Below are positions 6,965-14,015 of a stretch of 17,842 nt of DNA, piece by piece. The position numbers and the translations under genes were made by a program. The DNA is from an uncultured Flavobacterium sp. (lineage in GTDB: Bacteria > Bacteroidota > Bacteroidia > Flavobacteriales > Flavobacteriaceae), in contig CAMLFV010000027.1 of NCBI GenBank assembly GCA_946479395.1, positions 1 through 17,842 on the forward strand, read 5' to 3'. Under the pieces are notes generated by a model, which made no database searches, was not told the DNA's origin, and worked only from the letters and a program-made list of their open reading frames with translations. Numbering within the stretch: position 1 is the stretch's first letter; each line of letters opens with the position of its first letter.

Positions 6965-8536
6965 ATGCCTCAAGAAATACAATTACAAGTCCTTCCGGAA
7001 ATTGCAGCTACAAATCATTTGCTGGTAGATTATGTTGCCAAATTAACGCATACGCCTTCAAGTGAAATTCAGCATGTTACCATTTTAAAAAGATCGATCG
7101 ATGCCCGACAAAAACAGGTGAAAATCAATCTTAAAGTTCAGGTTTTCTTTCAAGGCGAAGATGTGCAGCACAGATCGGTTTCTTTTCCCGATTATAAAAA
7201 TGTGAATAATGCACCGGTAGCAATTGTAGTTGGGGCAGGACCTGCAGGATATTTCGCGGCATTGCAATTGATTGAATTAGGCGTAAAACCTATTGTTGTT
7301 GAACGAGGAAAAGATGTTCGCGGTCGTCGTAGAGATTTAAAGGCAATTAACGTAGATCATATTGTAAATCCCGATTCTAATTACTGTTTTGGCGAAGGTG
7401 GTGCAGGAACCTATTCTGATGGGAAGCTATACACCCGATCAAAAAAACGGGGCGATGTAAACCGTATTTTAGAACTCTTGGTTGCTTTTGGAGCATCGCA
7501 AGATATTTTGGTTGAAGCGCATCCACATATTGGAACAAATAAACTTCCAAAAATTATGGAAGATATGCGTCATAAAATTACCGAGTTTGGTGGGGAAGTT
7601 TTGTTTGATAAACGCGTGGTTGATTTTGATGTTAAAGGTAACAAAATAAAAGGTGCGATCTTGCATACAGGCGAAACCATTGCGGCAAATCAAGTTATTT
7701 TGGCAACCGGACATTCGGCTCGAGATATTTTTGAATTATTAGATCGAAAAAAGATTCTGATAGAAGCCAAACCATTTGCATTGGGCGTTCGTGCAGAACA
7801 TCCGCAGTCTTTAATAGATAGTATTCAGTATTCATGCGATTTTCGTGGCGATTTTCTTCCGCCCGCACCATATTCCATCGTAAAGCAGGTGAATGGTCGT
7901 GGTATGTATTCGTTTTGTATGTGTCCCGGCGGAGTTATTGCGCCTTGTGCTACCGATGTTGAAGAGGTTGTTACCAACGGTTGGTCGCCATCAAAACGCG
8001 ATCAAATTACTGCAAATTCAGGAATTGTAGTCGAATTAAAATTAGAAGATTTTAAACCTTATCAAAAACATGGTGCTTTGGCAGGGATGTATTTTCAGAA
8101 AGAAATAGAAAACACTGCTTGGAAGGTTGCAGGTAAAACACAACAAGTTCCGGCACAGCGAATGATAGATTTTTCAAACAAAAAAGTTTCCGAATCGTTA
8201 CCTAAAACATCGTATGTTCCCGGAGTTGTATCGTCAGAATTAGGTGATGTTTTTCCAAAGTTTTTAACAGCAATCATGCGTCAGGGTTTTCAGGAATTCG
8301 GTAAAAGTATGAAAGGTTATTTTACAAACGATGCCATTTTGCATGCGCCTGAAAGTAGAACTTCGTCGCCTGTTCGTATTCCAAGAAACGATGATACGCT
8401 GGAACATTTGCAAATAAAAGGACTGTATCCTTGTGGCGAAGGTGCAGGTTACGCCGGCGGAATTATTTCTGCAGCGATCGATGGCGAAAAATGTGCCATT
8501 AAATGTGCCGAACAAATTTTTGGTTACAGAAATTAA
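6965..8536 (+). CDS. NAD(P)/FAD-dependent oxidoreductase (COG2509-type)
   Basis: Uncharacterised flavoprotein dehydrogenase of about 520 aa, cytoplasmic. From the ATG at 6965 the 523-aa protein has a small N-terminal domain (1-80), then a FAD-binding Rossmann motif VVGAGPAGYFAALQL (88-102, GxGxxG at 90-95) ending in VVERG (111-115). A conserved YCFGEGGAGTYSDGKL (140-155) is characteristic of this family. Near the C terminus, LYPCGEGAGYAGGIISAA completes the FAD pocket. The family is widespread, and the physiological substrate is not known to me. The start is set by the promoter at 6931-6938; a TTG five codons earlier is rejected. The stop codon TAA (8534-8536) lies in the target duplication of a MITE-like element, which supplies its last A. 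The protein is therefore unchanged but its downstream region is new. Confidence 0.87.
   Translation: MPQEIQLQVLPEIAATNHLLVDYVAKLTHTPSSEIQHVTILKRSIDARQKQVKINLKVQVFFQGEDVQHRSVSFPDYKNVNNAPVAIVVGAGPAGYFAALQLIELGVKPIVVERGKDVRGRRRDLKAINVDHIVNPDSNYCFGEGGAGTYSDGKLYTRSKKRGDVNRILELLVAFGASQDILVEAHPHIGTNKLPKIMEDMRHKITEFGGEVLFDKRVVDFDVKGNKIKGAILHTGETIAANQVILATGHSARDIFELLDRKKILIEAKPFALGVRAEHPQSLIDSIQYSCDFRGDFLPPAPYSIVKQVNGRGMYSFCMCPGGVIAPCATDVEEVVTNGWSPSKRDQITANSGIVVELKLEDFKPYQKHGALAGMYFQKEIENTAWKVAGKTQQVPAQRMIDFSNKKVSESLPKTSYVPGVVSSELGDVFPKFLTAIMRQGFQEFGKSMKGYFTNDAILHAPESRTSSPVRIPRNDDTLEHLQIKGLYPCGEGAGYAGGIISAAIDGEKCAIKCAEQIFGYRN
8528..8535. repeat. Left copy of 8-bp target-site duplication
   Basis: AGAAATTA here is repeated exactly at 8741-8748, immediately outside the terminal inverted repeats of the 205-bp element. 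It covers the last sense codons and the first two bases of the oxidoreductase stop codon. Confidence 0.7.
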
Positions 8537-8740
8537 ACCCGTTGGGTGCAATATAAAATAAATAAAAATTAACCACATAGACGAATAAAATTATAACTAA
8601 TTGTCAAAGATGGGATAGAAAATTATATTATTTTTCACATAGTTTGCTATATGAAAAGTAAAACGCCTTATCACAATCTTTTAAAAGCATAAGAAAAATC
8701 TATGTTTCTATGTGGTGGAAATAATTACACCCAAAGGGTT
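8536..8740. mobile_element. MITE-like non-autonomous element (205 bp)
   Basis: The ends are inverted repeats: 8536-8553 (AACCCGTTGGGTGCAATA) and the complement of 8723-8740 (AACCCTTTGGGTGTAATT) agree at 15 of 18 positions. Each end also holds a mini-hairpin (ACCC-GTT-GGGT and ACCC-AAA-GGGT). Further in, CCACATAGA (8573-8581) pairs with TCTATGTGG (8707-8715). Near the centre lies an 11-bp stem with one mismatch and a TTTG loop (8632-8657). An exact 8-bp direct repeat flanks the element. It has no open frame of note and so must be moved by a transposase encoded elsewhere. The segment around 8700-8715 (CTATGTTTCTATGTGG) resembles sequence I recall as repeated in flavobacterial genomes. The 8-bp duplication favours a DDE-type transposase over the IS200/IS605 type; the parent family is unknown. 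Confidence 0.72.
8632..8657. repeat. Central hairpin of the MITE-like element
   Basis: TTTTCACATAG (8632-8642) and CTATATGAAAA (8647-8657) form an 11-bp stem with a single mismatch around a TTTG loop. It is AT-rich and has no T-tract, so it is not a typical terminator. It marks the near-symmetrical centre of the element. Confidence 0.6.
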
Positions 8741-8748
8741 AGAAATTA
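8741..8748. repeat. Right copy of 8-bp target-site duplication
   Basis: AGAAATTA, identical to 8528-8535. Removing the element plus one copy restores a continuous AGAAATTAAATTAATAAG in which the oxidoreductase still ends AAT-TAA. The remaining bases to 8811 form the leader of the exonuclease gene, where I see no convincing TAnnTTTG box. Confidence 0.7.
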
Positions 8749-8811
8749 AATTAATAAGTATGTGTTTTAAGATCGATTTTAACTTGAAACATTAAACCTT
8801 AAACAAAAAAT

Positions 8812-9585
8812 ATGGAATTAAAATTAAGTCGCCCGATTTGCTTTTTCGATTTAGAAACAACGGGAATTGATGTAGCAAAAGACCGAATTGTAGAAATATC
8901 GATATTAAAAATTTTCCCAAACGGAAACAAAGAAAGTAAAACGTGGCTGGTAAATCCAACGGTTTCTATTCCTGCGCATGCTACGGCTGTTCATGGAATT
9001 ACTAATGAAAAAGTAGCGAACGAGCCAACTTTTAAAGAACTGGCAGGACAAGTTTACAACATGATTAAAGATGCCGATTTGGCTGGATACAATTCAGATC
9101 GATTTGATATTCCTTTATTGGCAGAAGAATTATTGCGTGCCGATGTTGATTTTGATATGAAAAACCGAGTTTCGATCGATGTTCAGACGATCTTTCATAA
9201 AAAAGAAGAGCGTACGTTAAGCGCAGCTTATAAATTCTATTGTCAAAAATCGTTAGAAAATGCGCATTCGGCAGCGGCTGACACAGAAGCAACTTACGAA
9301 ATTTTAAAAGCGCAGTTAGATCGGTACGAAGATTTAGAAAACGATATGAAAGCACTTTCTGTATTCACAACTCGTAAAAAATCGGTTGATTTTGCCGGAT
9401 TTATCGCCTTGAATGATAACGGACAAGAAATTTTTACATTTGGTAAACATAAAGGTGATTTGGTTGATGATGTTTTAGATCGCGAACCAGGCTATTTTGG
9501 TTGGATTCAAAATGCCGATTTTCCGTTGTACACCAAAAAAGTGTTAACAGGAATTAAGTTGCGTAAACTAACCAATAAGTTTTAG
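8812..9585 (+). CDS. DEDDh-family 3'-5' exonuclease (DnaQ-like)
   Basis: A DnaQ/RNase T-like exonuclease domain occupies residues 1-170 of 257. Exo I is FFDLETTG with D13 and E15; Exo II is GYNSDRFDIPLL with D99; Exo III is AHSAAADTEAT with H152 and D157 (Hx4D). The set makes the full DEDDh metal-binding tetrad, so the enzyme should be active. The C-terminal part (about 200-257), ending IFTFGKHKGDLVDDVLDREPGYFGWI and a basic tail, looks like the DUF3820 type of small domain often attached to such exonucleases. Whether it acts as a polymerase III proofreading subunit (epsilon), in repair or on RNA cannot be decided; the extra domain argues against a plain DnaQ. The next gene begins one base after its stop, so it opens an operon with the FAH-family gene and cinA. 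Confidence 0.88.
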   Translation: MELKLSRPICFFDLETTGIDVAKDRIVEISILKIFPNGNKESKTWLVNPTVSIPAHATAVHGITNEKVANEPTFKELAGQVYNMIKDADLAGYNSDRFDIPLLAEELLRADVDFDMKNRVSIDVQTIFHKKEERTLSAAYKFYCQKSLENAHSAAADTEATYEILKAQLDRYEDLENDMKALSVFTTRKKSVDFAGFIALNDNGQEIFTFGKHKGDLVDDVLDREPGYFGWIQNADFPLYTKKVLTGIKLRKLTNKF

Positions 9586-9586
9586 T

Positions 9587-10198
9587 ATGAAAATTATTTG
9601 CGTAGGTAGAAACTATATTGATCATATCAAAGAACTTTCTAACCAAAAACCAACAGAACCGGTACTTTTTATGAAGCCCGATACATCGGTTTTACTAAAA
9701 ACGTTTCCTTTTGTAATTCCCGATTTTTCAAACGATGTACATCACGAAGTTGAAGTTTTGGTAAAAATTTGCAAGGTGGGAAAAAGTATCAGTCCAAAAT
9801 TTGCACATAAATATTACAATCAAATTGGGTTGGGCATCGATTTTACTGCACGTGACGTTCAATCTAAACTAAAAGAAAAAGGTTTGCCTTGGGAAATTGC
9901 TAAAGGGTTTGATGGAGCAACGGTTATAGGCGATTTTGTTGATAAAAATCAGTTTGATAATCTTCAAAATATATCTTTTCAATTAATGAAAAACGATAAG
10001 GTTGTTCAAAACGGAAACACACAGGATATGTTGTGGCAGATTGATGAGTTGATTTCTTACATATCACAGTTTTTTACACTGAAAATTGGCGATATTATTT
10101 TTACGGGAACACCAAGCGGCGTATCAAAAGTGAACAGCGGCGATGTGTTGGAAGGTTTCTTGGAAGATAAAAAAATGTTTGGCTTTAAAGTTTTATAA
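9587..10198 (+). CDS. Fumarylacetoacetate hydrolase (FAH) family protein
   Basis: The 203-aa protein matches the compact FAH fold of acylpyruvases and oxaloacetate decarboxylases/tautomerases. KIICVGRNYIDHIKE opens the domain. Metal ligands are visible as HHEVEVLV (E54 and E56) and GIDFTARD (D85), followed by GFDGATVIG and the C-terminal TGTPSGVSKVNSGDVLEG typical of the family. It likely cleaves or isomerises small 2-oxo diacids in the cytoplasm in a Mg2+/Mn2+-dependent way; the precise substrate is not shown. It starts one base after the exonuclease stop, and its own stop overlaps the cinA start (TAATG), so all three are probably translated from one message. The link with CinA, another metabolite-repair enzyme, fits a housekeeping clean-up role, which is inference. 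Confidence 0.87.
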   Translation: MKIICVGRNYIDHIKELSNQKPTEPVLFMKPDTSVLLKTFPFVIPDFSNDVHHEVEVLVKICKVGKSISPKFAHKYYNQIGLGIDFTARDVQSKLKEKGLPWEIAKGFDGATVIGDFVDKNQFDNLQNISFQLMKNDKVVQNGNTQDMLWQIDELISYISQFFTLKIGDIIFTGTPSGVSKVNSGDVLEGFLEDKKMFGFKVL

Positions 10199-11448
10199 TG
10201 AAAGCGGCAATTGTAACCATAGGTGACGAGCTGTTAATTGGTCAGGTTATTGATACCAACAGCGTTTTTATAGGTCAGGAATTAGAAGCAATTGGTTGTA
10301 CCGTTGTAGAAAAGGTCGCGATTTCTGATACCATTGAAGCAATTACCAATACAATGATTCGTTATCAGAACAAGGTTGATCTGGTTGTTCTTACCGGTGG
10401 TTTAGGACCAACGAAAGATGATGTTACCAAAAAAACGCTGGCACATTATTTTAATGACGAGCTGATTTTTAACGATGAAGTTTTTCTTCATGTAAAAAAG
10501 TTGATCGAGGGTTATTACAACCGCCCAATTACCGAAATGAACCGTCAGCAGGCGTATCTTCCATCTAAATGTACTATTTTGTTTAACGATGTTGGTACAG
10601 CGCCGGGCATGTTAATGGTAAAAGAACAAACAACTTTTGTATCGTTACCGGGCGTGCCTTACGAAATGAAATATCTGGTTACCGAAAAATTATTACCTTA
10701 TATAAAAGAACAGTTTAAGTTAGAAGCCATCGTTCATAAAACGGTTTTAACGGTTGGAATTGGCGAAAGTCTATTAGCAGAAAAAATAGAGCAATGGGAA
10801 GATAGCTTACAACCTTTAAATATCCATTTGGCTTATTTGCCTCAATTTGGTTTAGTGCGTTTGCGTTTAAGCAAAACGGGAAGTTCTGTTGATGCAATCG
10901 AAGCAGAAATCACTCAAAAGATTTCAGAATTGCAATTGTTGATTCCTGAATTTTTTATCGGAATAACAAATGCCGATTCGTTGTTTAACGAAGTGGTACT
11001 GCTTTTAAAACAAAGCGGCTTAACAATTGCAACAGCAGAGAGTTGTACAGGTGGAAGCATCGCTCAAAAATTAACATCGGTAGAAGGTTCTTCGGGGTAT
11101 TTTAAAGGAAGTGCTGTAACATACGCAACAAAATCTAAAGTGAATATTTTAGGTGTTCAGCAACAAACAATTGATACATTTAGTGTAGTAAGCGAAGAAG
11201 TTGCACGCGAAATGGCTGTTGGTGCAAAAAGAATATATAAGGCAGATTTAGCAATTTCAACCACCGGAAATGCTGGTCCGTTAAAAGGCGATGGCGATGC
11301 CGAAATAGGAACTGTTTGTATGGCATTTGCTTTTAAAGATCAGGTAGAATCGTTTAGGTTTAATTTTGGACAGCCACGTAATAAGGTAATACTAGCAGCT
11401 GTAGAAAAAACGTGGTTAATTCTTTATAAATATTTAAAAAATAAGTAA
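10198..11448 (+). CDS. cinA: CinA-like protein / nicotinamide-nucleotide amidohydrolase
   Basis: Two-domain CinA of 416 aa, the usual length. The N-terminal MoaB/MogA-like domain (1-165; COG1058, ADP-ribose pyrophosphatase in characterised members) begins AAIVTIGDELLIGQVIDTN and carries LTGGLGPTKDD (65-75). The C-terminal PncC domain (about 260-413) deamidates nicotinamide mononucleotide to nicotinic acid mononucleotide in NAD recycling; it shows ATAESCTGGS (278-287), SSGYFKGSAVTYATKSK (298-314) and STTGNAGP. The ATG shares one base with the stop of the FAH-family gene. The name comes from competence genes in Gram-positives, but no competence function should be assumed here. No hairpin terminator is evident before the ribosomal promoter about 6 bases after its stop. 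Confidence 0.93.
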   Translation: MKAAIVTIGDELLIGQVIDTNSVFIGQELEAIGCTVVEKVAISDTIEAITNTMIRYQNKVDLVVLTGGLGPTKDDVTKKTLAHYFNDELIFNDEVFLHVKKLIEGYYNRPITEMNRQQAYLPSKCTILFNDVGTAPGMLMVKEQTTFVSLPGVPYEMKYLVTEKLLPYIKEQFKLEAIVHKTVLTVGIGESLLAEKIEQWEDSLQPLNIHLAYLPQFGLVRLRLSKTGSSVDAIEAEITQKISELQLLIPEFFIGITNADSLFNEVVLLLKQSGLTIATAESCTGGSIAQKLTSVEGSSGYFKGSAVTYATKSKVNILGVQQQTIDTFSVVSEEVAREMAVGAKRIYKADLAISTTGNAGPLKGDGDAEIGTVCMAFAFKDQVESFRFNFGQPRNKVILAAVEKTWLILYKYLKNK

Positions 11449-11453
11449 TAAGA

Positions 11454-11485
11454 TTTGTTTAAATAAAATTTAAGTTGTTATTTTG
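11454..11485 (+). promoter_or_regulatory. Putative promoter of the rpmB-rpmG-DUF4295 operon
   Basis: TTTG at 11454-11457 is followed after 20 bases by TTATTTTG (11478-11485), seven of eight with TAnnTTTG. Predicted transcription start is near 11492, about 20 bases before the rpmB ATG. The spacing is right for this promoter class. Confidence 0.5.
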
Positions 11486-11511
11486 CACACTGATTTTAAA
11501 AGTAAGAAATA

Positions 11512-11748
11512 ATGTCAAGAGTTTGTCAAATTACAGGAAAGCGCGCGATGGTTGGAAACAACGTATCACACGCTATGAACAAAACTAAGAGAAAGTTTTC
11601 TGTAAACTTAGTTAAGAAGCGTTTTTACATCGCTGAAGAAGACAGATGGGTAACTTTAAAAGTATCTACATCTGCATTAAAAACAATTAACAAAAAAGGT
11701 ATTGCAGCAGTTTTGAAAGAAGCTAAAGCAAACGGATTATTAAAGTAA
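11512..11748 (+). CDS. rpmB: 50S ribosomal protein bL28
   Basis: The 78-aa basic protein has the L28 signature [11 protein letters not shown] followed by [14 protein letters not shown], and the conserved [28 protein letters not shown]. Only Cys5 is present, so this is the zinc-free (C-) form rather than the four-cysteine form. It is the first gene of a ribosomal group with rpmG 28 bp downstream and DUF4295 after that, the standard order in Bacteroidota. Confidence 0.96.
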   Translation: MSRVCQITGKRAMVGNNVSHAMNKTKRKFSVNLVKKRFYIAEEDRWVTLKVSTSALKTINKKGIAAVLKEAKANGLLK

Positions 11749-11776
11749 TTCAGTTCACCATTAAAATTTTATCACA

Positions 11777-11965
11777 ATGGCAAAGAAAGCAAAAGGAAAT
11801 AGAATTCAAGTAATTTTAGAATGTACTGAGCATAAAGCAACTGGATTACCAGGTACTTCACGTTACATTACTACAAAAAACAAGAAAAATACTCCAGATA
11901 GAATGGAAATCAAAAAATTCAATCCTATCTTAAAGAAAGTAACAGTTCATAAAGAAATTAAATAA
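11777..11965 (+). CDS. rpmG: 50S ribosomal protein bL33
   Basis: The 62-aa basic protein begins [20 protein letters not shown] and continues with [21 protein letters not shown], the L33 core. It lacks the paired CxxC motifs (only one Cys, residue 16), so it is the zinc-independent type, like the bL28 beside it. The following small gene starts 11 bases after the stop, in one operon. Confidence 0.95.
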   Translation: MAKKAKGNRIQVILECTEHKATGLPGTSRYITTKNKKNTPDRMEIKKFNPILKKVTVHKEIK

Positions 11966-11976
11966 TTTAGTTAGTC

Positions 11977-12129
11977 ATGGCAAAGAAAACCGTAGCAACA
12001 TTACAAGGAGCTTCAAAGAAATTAACCAAAGCTATTAAAATGGTTAAGTCTCCAAAAACAGGCGCTTACACATTCGTTGAGTCAGTTATGGCTCCTGAGT
12101 TAGTTGATGAATTTTTAGCAAAAAAATAA
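11977..12129 (+). CDS. DUF4295 family protein, small Bacteroidota-specific ribosome-associated protein
   Basis: A 50-aa basic protein beginning MAKKTVATLQGASKKLTKAI, with KMVKSPKTGAYTFVESVM and ending FLAKK. It matches the DUF4295 family, found only in Bacteroidota and constantly placed after rpmG. Size, charge and position point to a ribosomal protein. I recall that a Bacteroidota ribosome structure assigned an additional large-subunit protein (bL38) to this family, but I cannot confirm that here. It begins 11 bases after rpmG and a strong terminator follows 20 bases after its stop, so it is the last gene of the ribosomal operon. Confidence 0.88.
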   Translation: MAKKTVATLQGASKKLTKAIKMVKSPKTGAYTFVESVMAPELVDEFLAKK

Positions 12130-12149
12130 TCATTCAACAAAAAAGCATT

Positions 12150-12181
12150 AAAGCTATCTAAATTATTAGGTAGCTTTTTTT
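12150..12181 (+). terminator. Rho-independent terminator of the ribosomal operon
   Basis: AAAGCTATCTAA (12150-12161) and TTAGGTAGCTTT (12166-12177) form a 12-bp stem with one G-T wobble and an ATTA loop. A run of T's follows from 12175. It separates the ribosomal genes from ftsY. Confidence 0.85.
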
Positions 12182-12228
12182 ATTTTAAAGGGAATGATAT
12201 TTATAAGAAATCCTAAGATTAATATCAG

Positions 12229-12236
12229 TATATTTG
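12229..12236 (+). promoter_or_regulatory. Putative -7 promoter box for ftsY
   Basis: TATATTTG is a perfect TAnnTTTG match between the upstream terminator and the ftsY ATG at 12257. Predicted transcription start is near 12243, leaving a short leader of about 14 bases. No clear TTTG element stands 19-20 bases upstream. Confidence 0.45.
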
Positions 12237-12256
12237 TTACTTAAAAATTGTAAAAT

Positions 12257-13210
12257 ATGAGTTTTTTTAAGCGTTTATTTTCATCAGAAAAGAAAGAAAC
12301 ACTTGATAAAGGGCTTGAAAAGTCAAAAACATCTTTTTTTGATAAACTGTCAAAAGCAGTTGCCGGAAAATCAAAAGTAGATGACGATGTTTTAGATAAT
12401 CTGGAAGATATCCTAATCACCTCAGACGTAGGTGTGAATACCACTTTAAAGATTATCAACCGTATCGAAAAACGTGTAGCCGAAGATAAATATTTAGGGA
12501 CCGACGAATTGAACAAAATTTTGCGCGAAGAAATTTCAGGATTACTTTCTGAAACAAAATCGGGCGAAGCTACAGAATTCGAAGTTCCAAAAGATAAAAA
12601 GCCTTACGTAATCATGGTTGTCGGTGTAAATGGTGTTGGTAAAACAACAACTATTGGTAAGCTGGCGTATCAGTTTAAAAAGGCGGGTCATAACGTAGTT
12701 TTAGGAGCGGCAGATACTTTTCGTGCAGCAGCTATTGATCAGTTACAGATTTGGGCAGATCGTGTTCAAGTGCCAATCGTGAAACAACAAATGGGATCAG
12801 ATCCGGCTTCGGTTGCGTTTGATACATTAGAATCTGCGGTTGCACAAAACGCCGATGTGGTAATTATTGATACTGCCGGGCGTTTACACAACAAAGTAGG
12901 TTTAATGAACGAATTAACCAAGGTAAAAAGGGTTATGCAAAAGGTTATTGGCGATGCCCCACACGATGTAATGTTGGTTTTAGACGGATCTACCGGTCAA
13001 AACGCATTTGAGCAGGCTAAACAGTTTACCGCAGCAACCGAAGTTTCGTCATTAGCAGTTACAAAGTTAGATGGTACTGCAAAAGGCGGTGTGGTAATTG
13101 GTATTTCAGATCAGTTTCAAATTCCGGTTAAATATATCGGAGTAGGAGAAGGGATTGAAGATTTACAAGTTTTTAATAAATACGAATTCGTAGATTCATT
13201 CTTTAAATAA
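12257..13210 (+). CDS. ftsY: Signal recognition particle receptor FtsY
   Basis: SRP receptor GTPase that docks ribosome-nascent chain-SRP complexes at the inner membrane for co-translational insertion. At 317 aa it is a short FtsY: an amphipathic N-terminal lead (SFFKRLFSSEKKE) replaces the long acidic A domain of E. coli, followed by the N domain (about 25-105) and the G domain. GTPase motifs: G1 GVNGVGKT (123-130), DTFRAAAIDQL (153-163), G3 DTAGR (205-209), G4 TKLD (269-272), then GTAKGG and GVGEGIEDLQVF near the end. The ATG at 12257 fits the promoter and the family start. Its stop overlaps the ATG of the lipoprotein gene by one base, so the following genes are probably coupled to it. Confidence 0.95.
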   Translation: MSFFKRLFSSEKKETLDKGLEKSKTSFFDKLSKAVAGKSKVDDDVLDNLEDILITSDVGVNTTLKIINRIEKRVAEDKYLGTDELNKILREEISGLLSETKSGEATEFEVPKDKKPYVIMVVGVNGVGKTTTIGKLAYQFKKAGHNVVLGAADTFRAAAIDQLQIWADRVQVPIVKQQMGSDPASVAFDTLESAVAQNADVVIIDTAGRLHNKVGLMNELTKVKRVMQKVIGDAPHDVMLVLDGSTGQNAFEQAKQFTAATEVSSLAVTKLDGTAKGGVVIGISDQFQIPVKYIGVGEGIEDLQVFNKYEFVDSFFK

Positions 13211-13632
13211 TGAAAAATATTTTAGCTTTTATTGCACTTTCGGTATTTATAGTTTCTTGTTCCAAACCAATTTCTGCCGAAGAATTGAAAAATTTAAACG
13301 GATATTGGGAAATCAATGAAGTAAAAACTGCAGATGGAGATACAAAAGAGTTTCAATCGAACAACAACGTAGATTTTTTTGAGTTGAACGATTTAAAGGG
13401 AACTCGAACCAAAGTTGTTCCACAGTTCGATGGAAAAAATGCATCAAACGGTATAAAAGAACAATTTACAGTTTTAGATTCTGCCAATGCAACGTATTTG
13501 AAATATTCTACAGATTACGCTAAATGGACAGAAAAAGTTGATAAATTAACTAAAGATAAACTGGTAATTATCAACCAAAACGATATAAAATACACATATA
13601 AAAGGTTTACGCCGATTGTAGTAAATGAATAA
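13210..13632 (+). CDS. Lipoprotein of unknown function, lipocalin-like start
   Basis: A 140-aa protein with a lipoprotein signal peptide: MKNILAFIALSVFIVSC gives a lipobox (IVSC) with the acylated Cys17. The mature start SKPISAEELKNLNGYWEINEVKTADG resembles the beginning of lipocalin-like lipoproteins of Bacteroidota (the GYWEI segment), but I cannot place it in a named family with certainty. It is likely anchored in the inner or outer membrane facing the periplasm. It shares one base with ftsY (TAATG) and overlaps the next gene by 8 bases, so it is read in the ftsY operon. In many Bacteroidota rimO follows ftsY, so this position is less usual. Confidence 0.75.
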   Translation: MKNILAFIALSVFIVSCSKPISAEELKNLNGYWEINEVKTADGDTKEFQSNNNVDFFELNDLKGTRTKVVPQFDGKNASNGIKEQFTVLDSANATYLKYSTDYAKWTEKVDKLTKDKLVIINQNDIKYTYKRFTPIVVNE

Positions 13633-13942
13633 TAAAAAATTTAATCCTTACAAACGCTTGCACGAAGAATCATCGATTCAAGATGTTTTGGGGAAAATGA
13701 TTTCGGGCTATAATTTAGAAAAAGGTATCGATAAATTAAATGTTCGTGAAGCCTGGATAAAGCTTTTAGGTCCGGGAATTGCAGCTTACACACAGCAGGT
13801 AGAATTGCGAAAAGACACGTTGTTTGTTTCGTTATCGTCTAACGTTTTGCGAGAAGAATTAAGCTATGGTTTAGACAAAATCATTGCCATGATAAATGAA
13901 GATTTAGGCAAAGAAATCATTAAAAAAATAATTTTAAGATAA
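13625..13942 (+). CDS. DUF721 family protein (DciA-like)
   Basis: The 105-aa protein shows the DUF721 pattern: an N-terminal helix SSIQDVLGKMISGYNLEKGIDK, the conserved VREAWIKLLGPGIAAYTQQVELRKDTLFVSLSSNVLREEL (about 40-80), then a C-terminal helix. In characterised bacteria DUF721 proteins (DciA) load the replicative helicase DnaB. The Bacteroidota version is short and lacks the C-terminal extension of some members, so the role here is inferred from the family. The start overlaps the end of the lipoprotein gene by 8 bases (ATGAATAA). A terminator overlaps its own stop codon. Confidence 0.83.
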   Translation: MNNKKFNPYKRLHEESSIQDVLGKMISGYNLEKGIDKLNVREAWIKLLGPGIAAYTQQVELRKDTLFVSLSSNVLREELSYGLDKIIAMINEDLGKEIIKKIILR

Positions 13943-13967
13943 ACTCATATTTTCTATGAGTTTTTTT
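13941..13967 (+). terminator. Rho-independent terminator after the ftsY-lipoprotein-DUF721 genes
   Basis: AAACTCATA (13941-13949) pairs perfectly with TATGAGTTT (13955-13963) around a TTTTC loop, followed by T's. It begins inside the DUF721 stop codon. Confidence 0.8.
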
Positions 13968-14015
13968 ATTTACATTTCATTTTAATTTGTATATTCGATT
14001 AAAATACAAATCATT

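Noticed and set aside
8264..8578. Minus-strand open frame reaching from the MITE region into the oxidoreductase gene
   Set aside because: Mostly antisense to the conserved FAD-binding C terminus; its upstream part is in the MITE, so it is not a transposase or gene.
8632..8657. Central MITE hairpin as a transcription terminator for the oxidoreductase gene
   Set aside because: The stem is AT-rich with a mismatch and no T-run follows, so it is better read as part of the palindromic element.
8536..8740. CRISPR repeat or riboswitch in the long intergenic region
   Set aside because: There are no regularly spaced direct repeats, and the structure is explained by terminal inverted repeats with a target duplication.
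10198..11448. cinA as evidence of a competence locus
   Set aside because: CinA-like proteins are widespread NAD-recycling enzymes, and no com or dprA genes are nearby.
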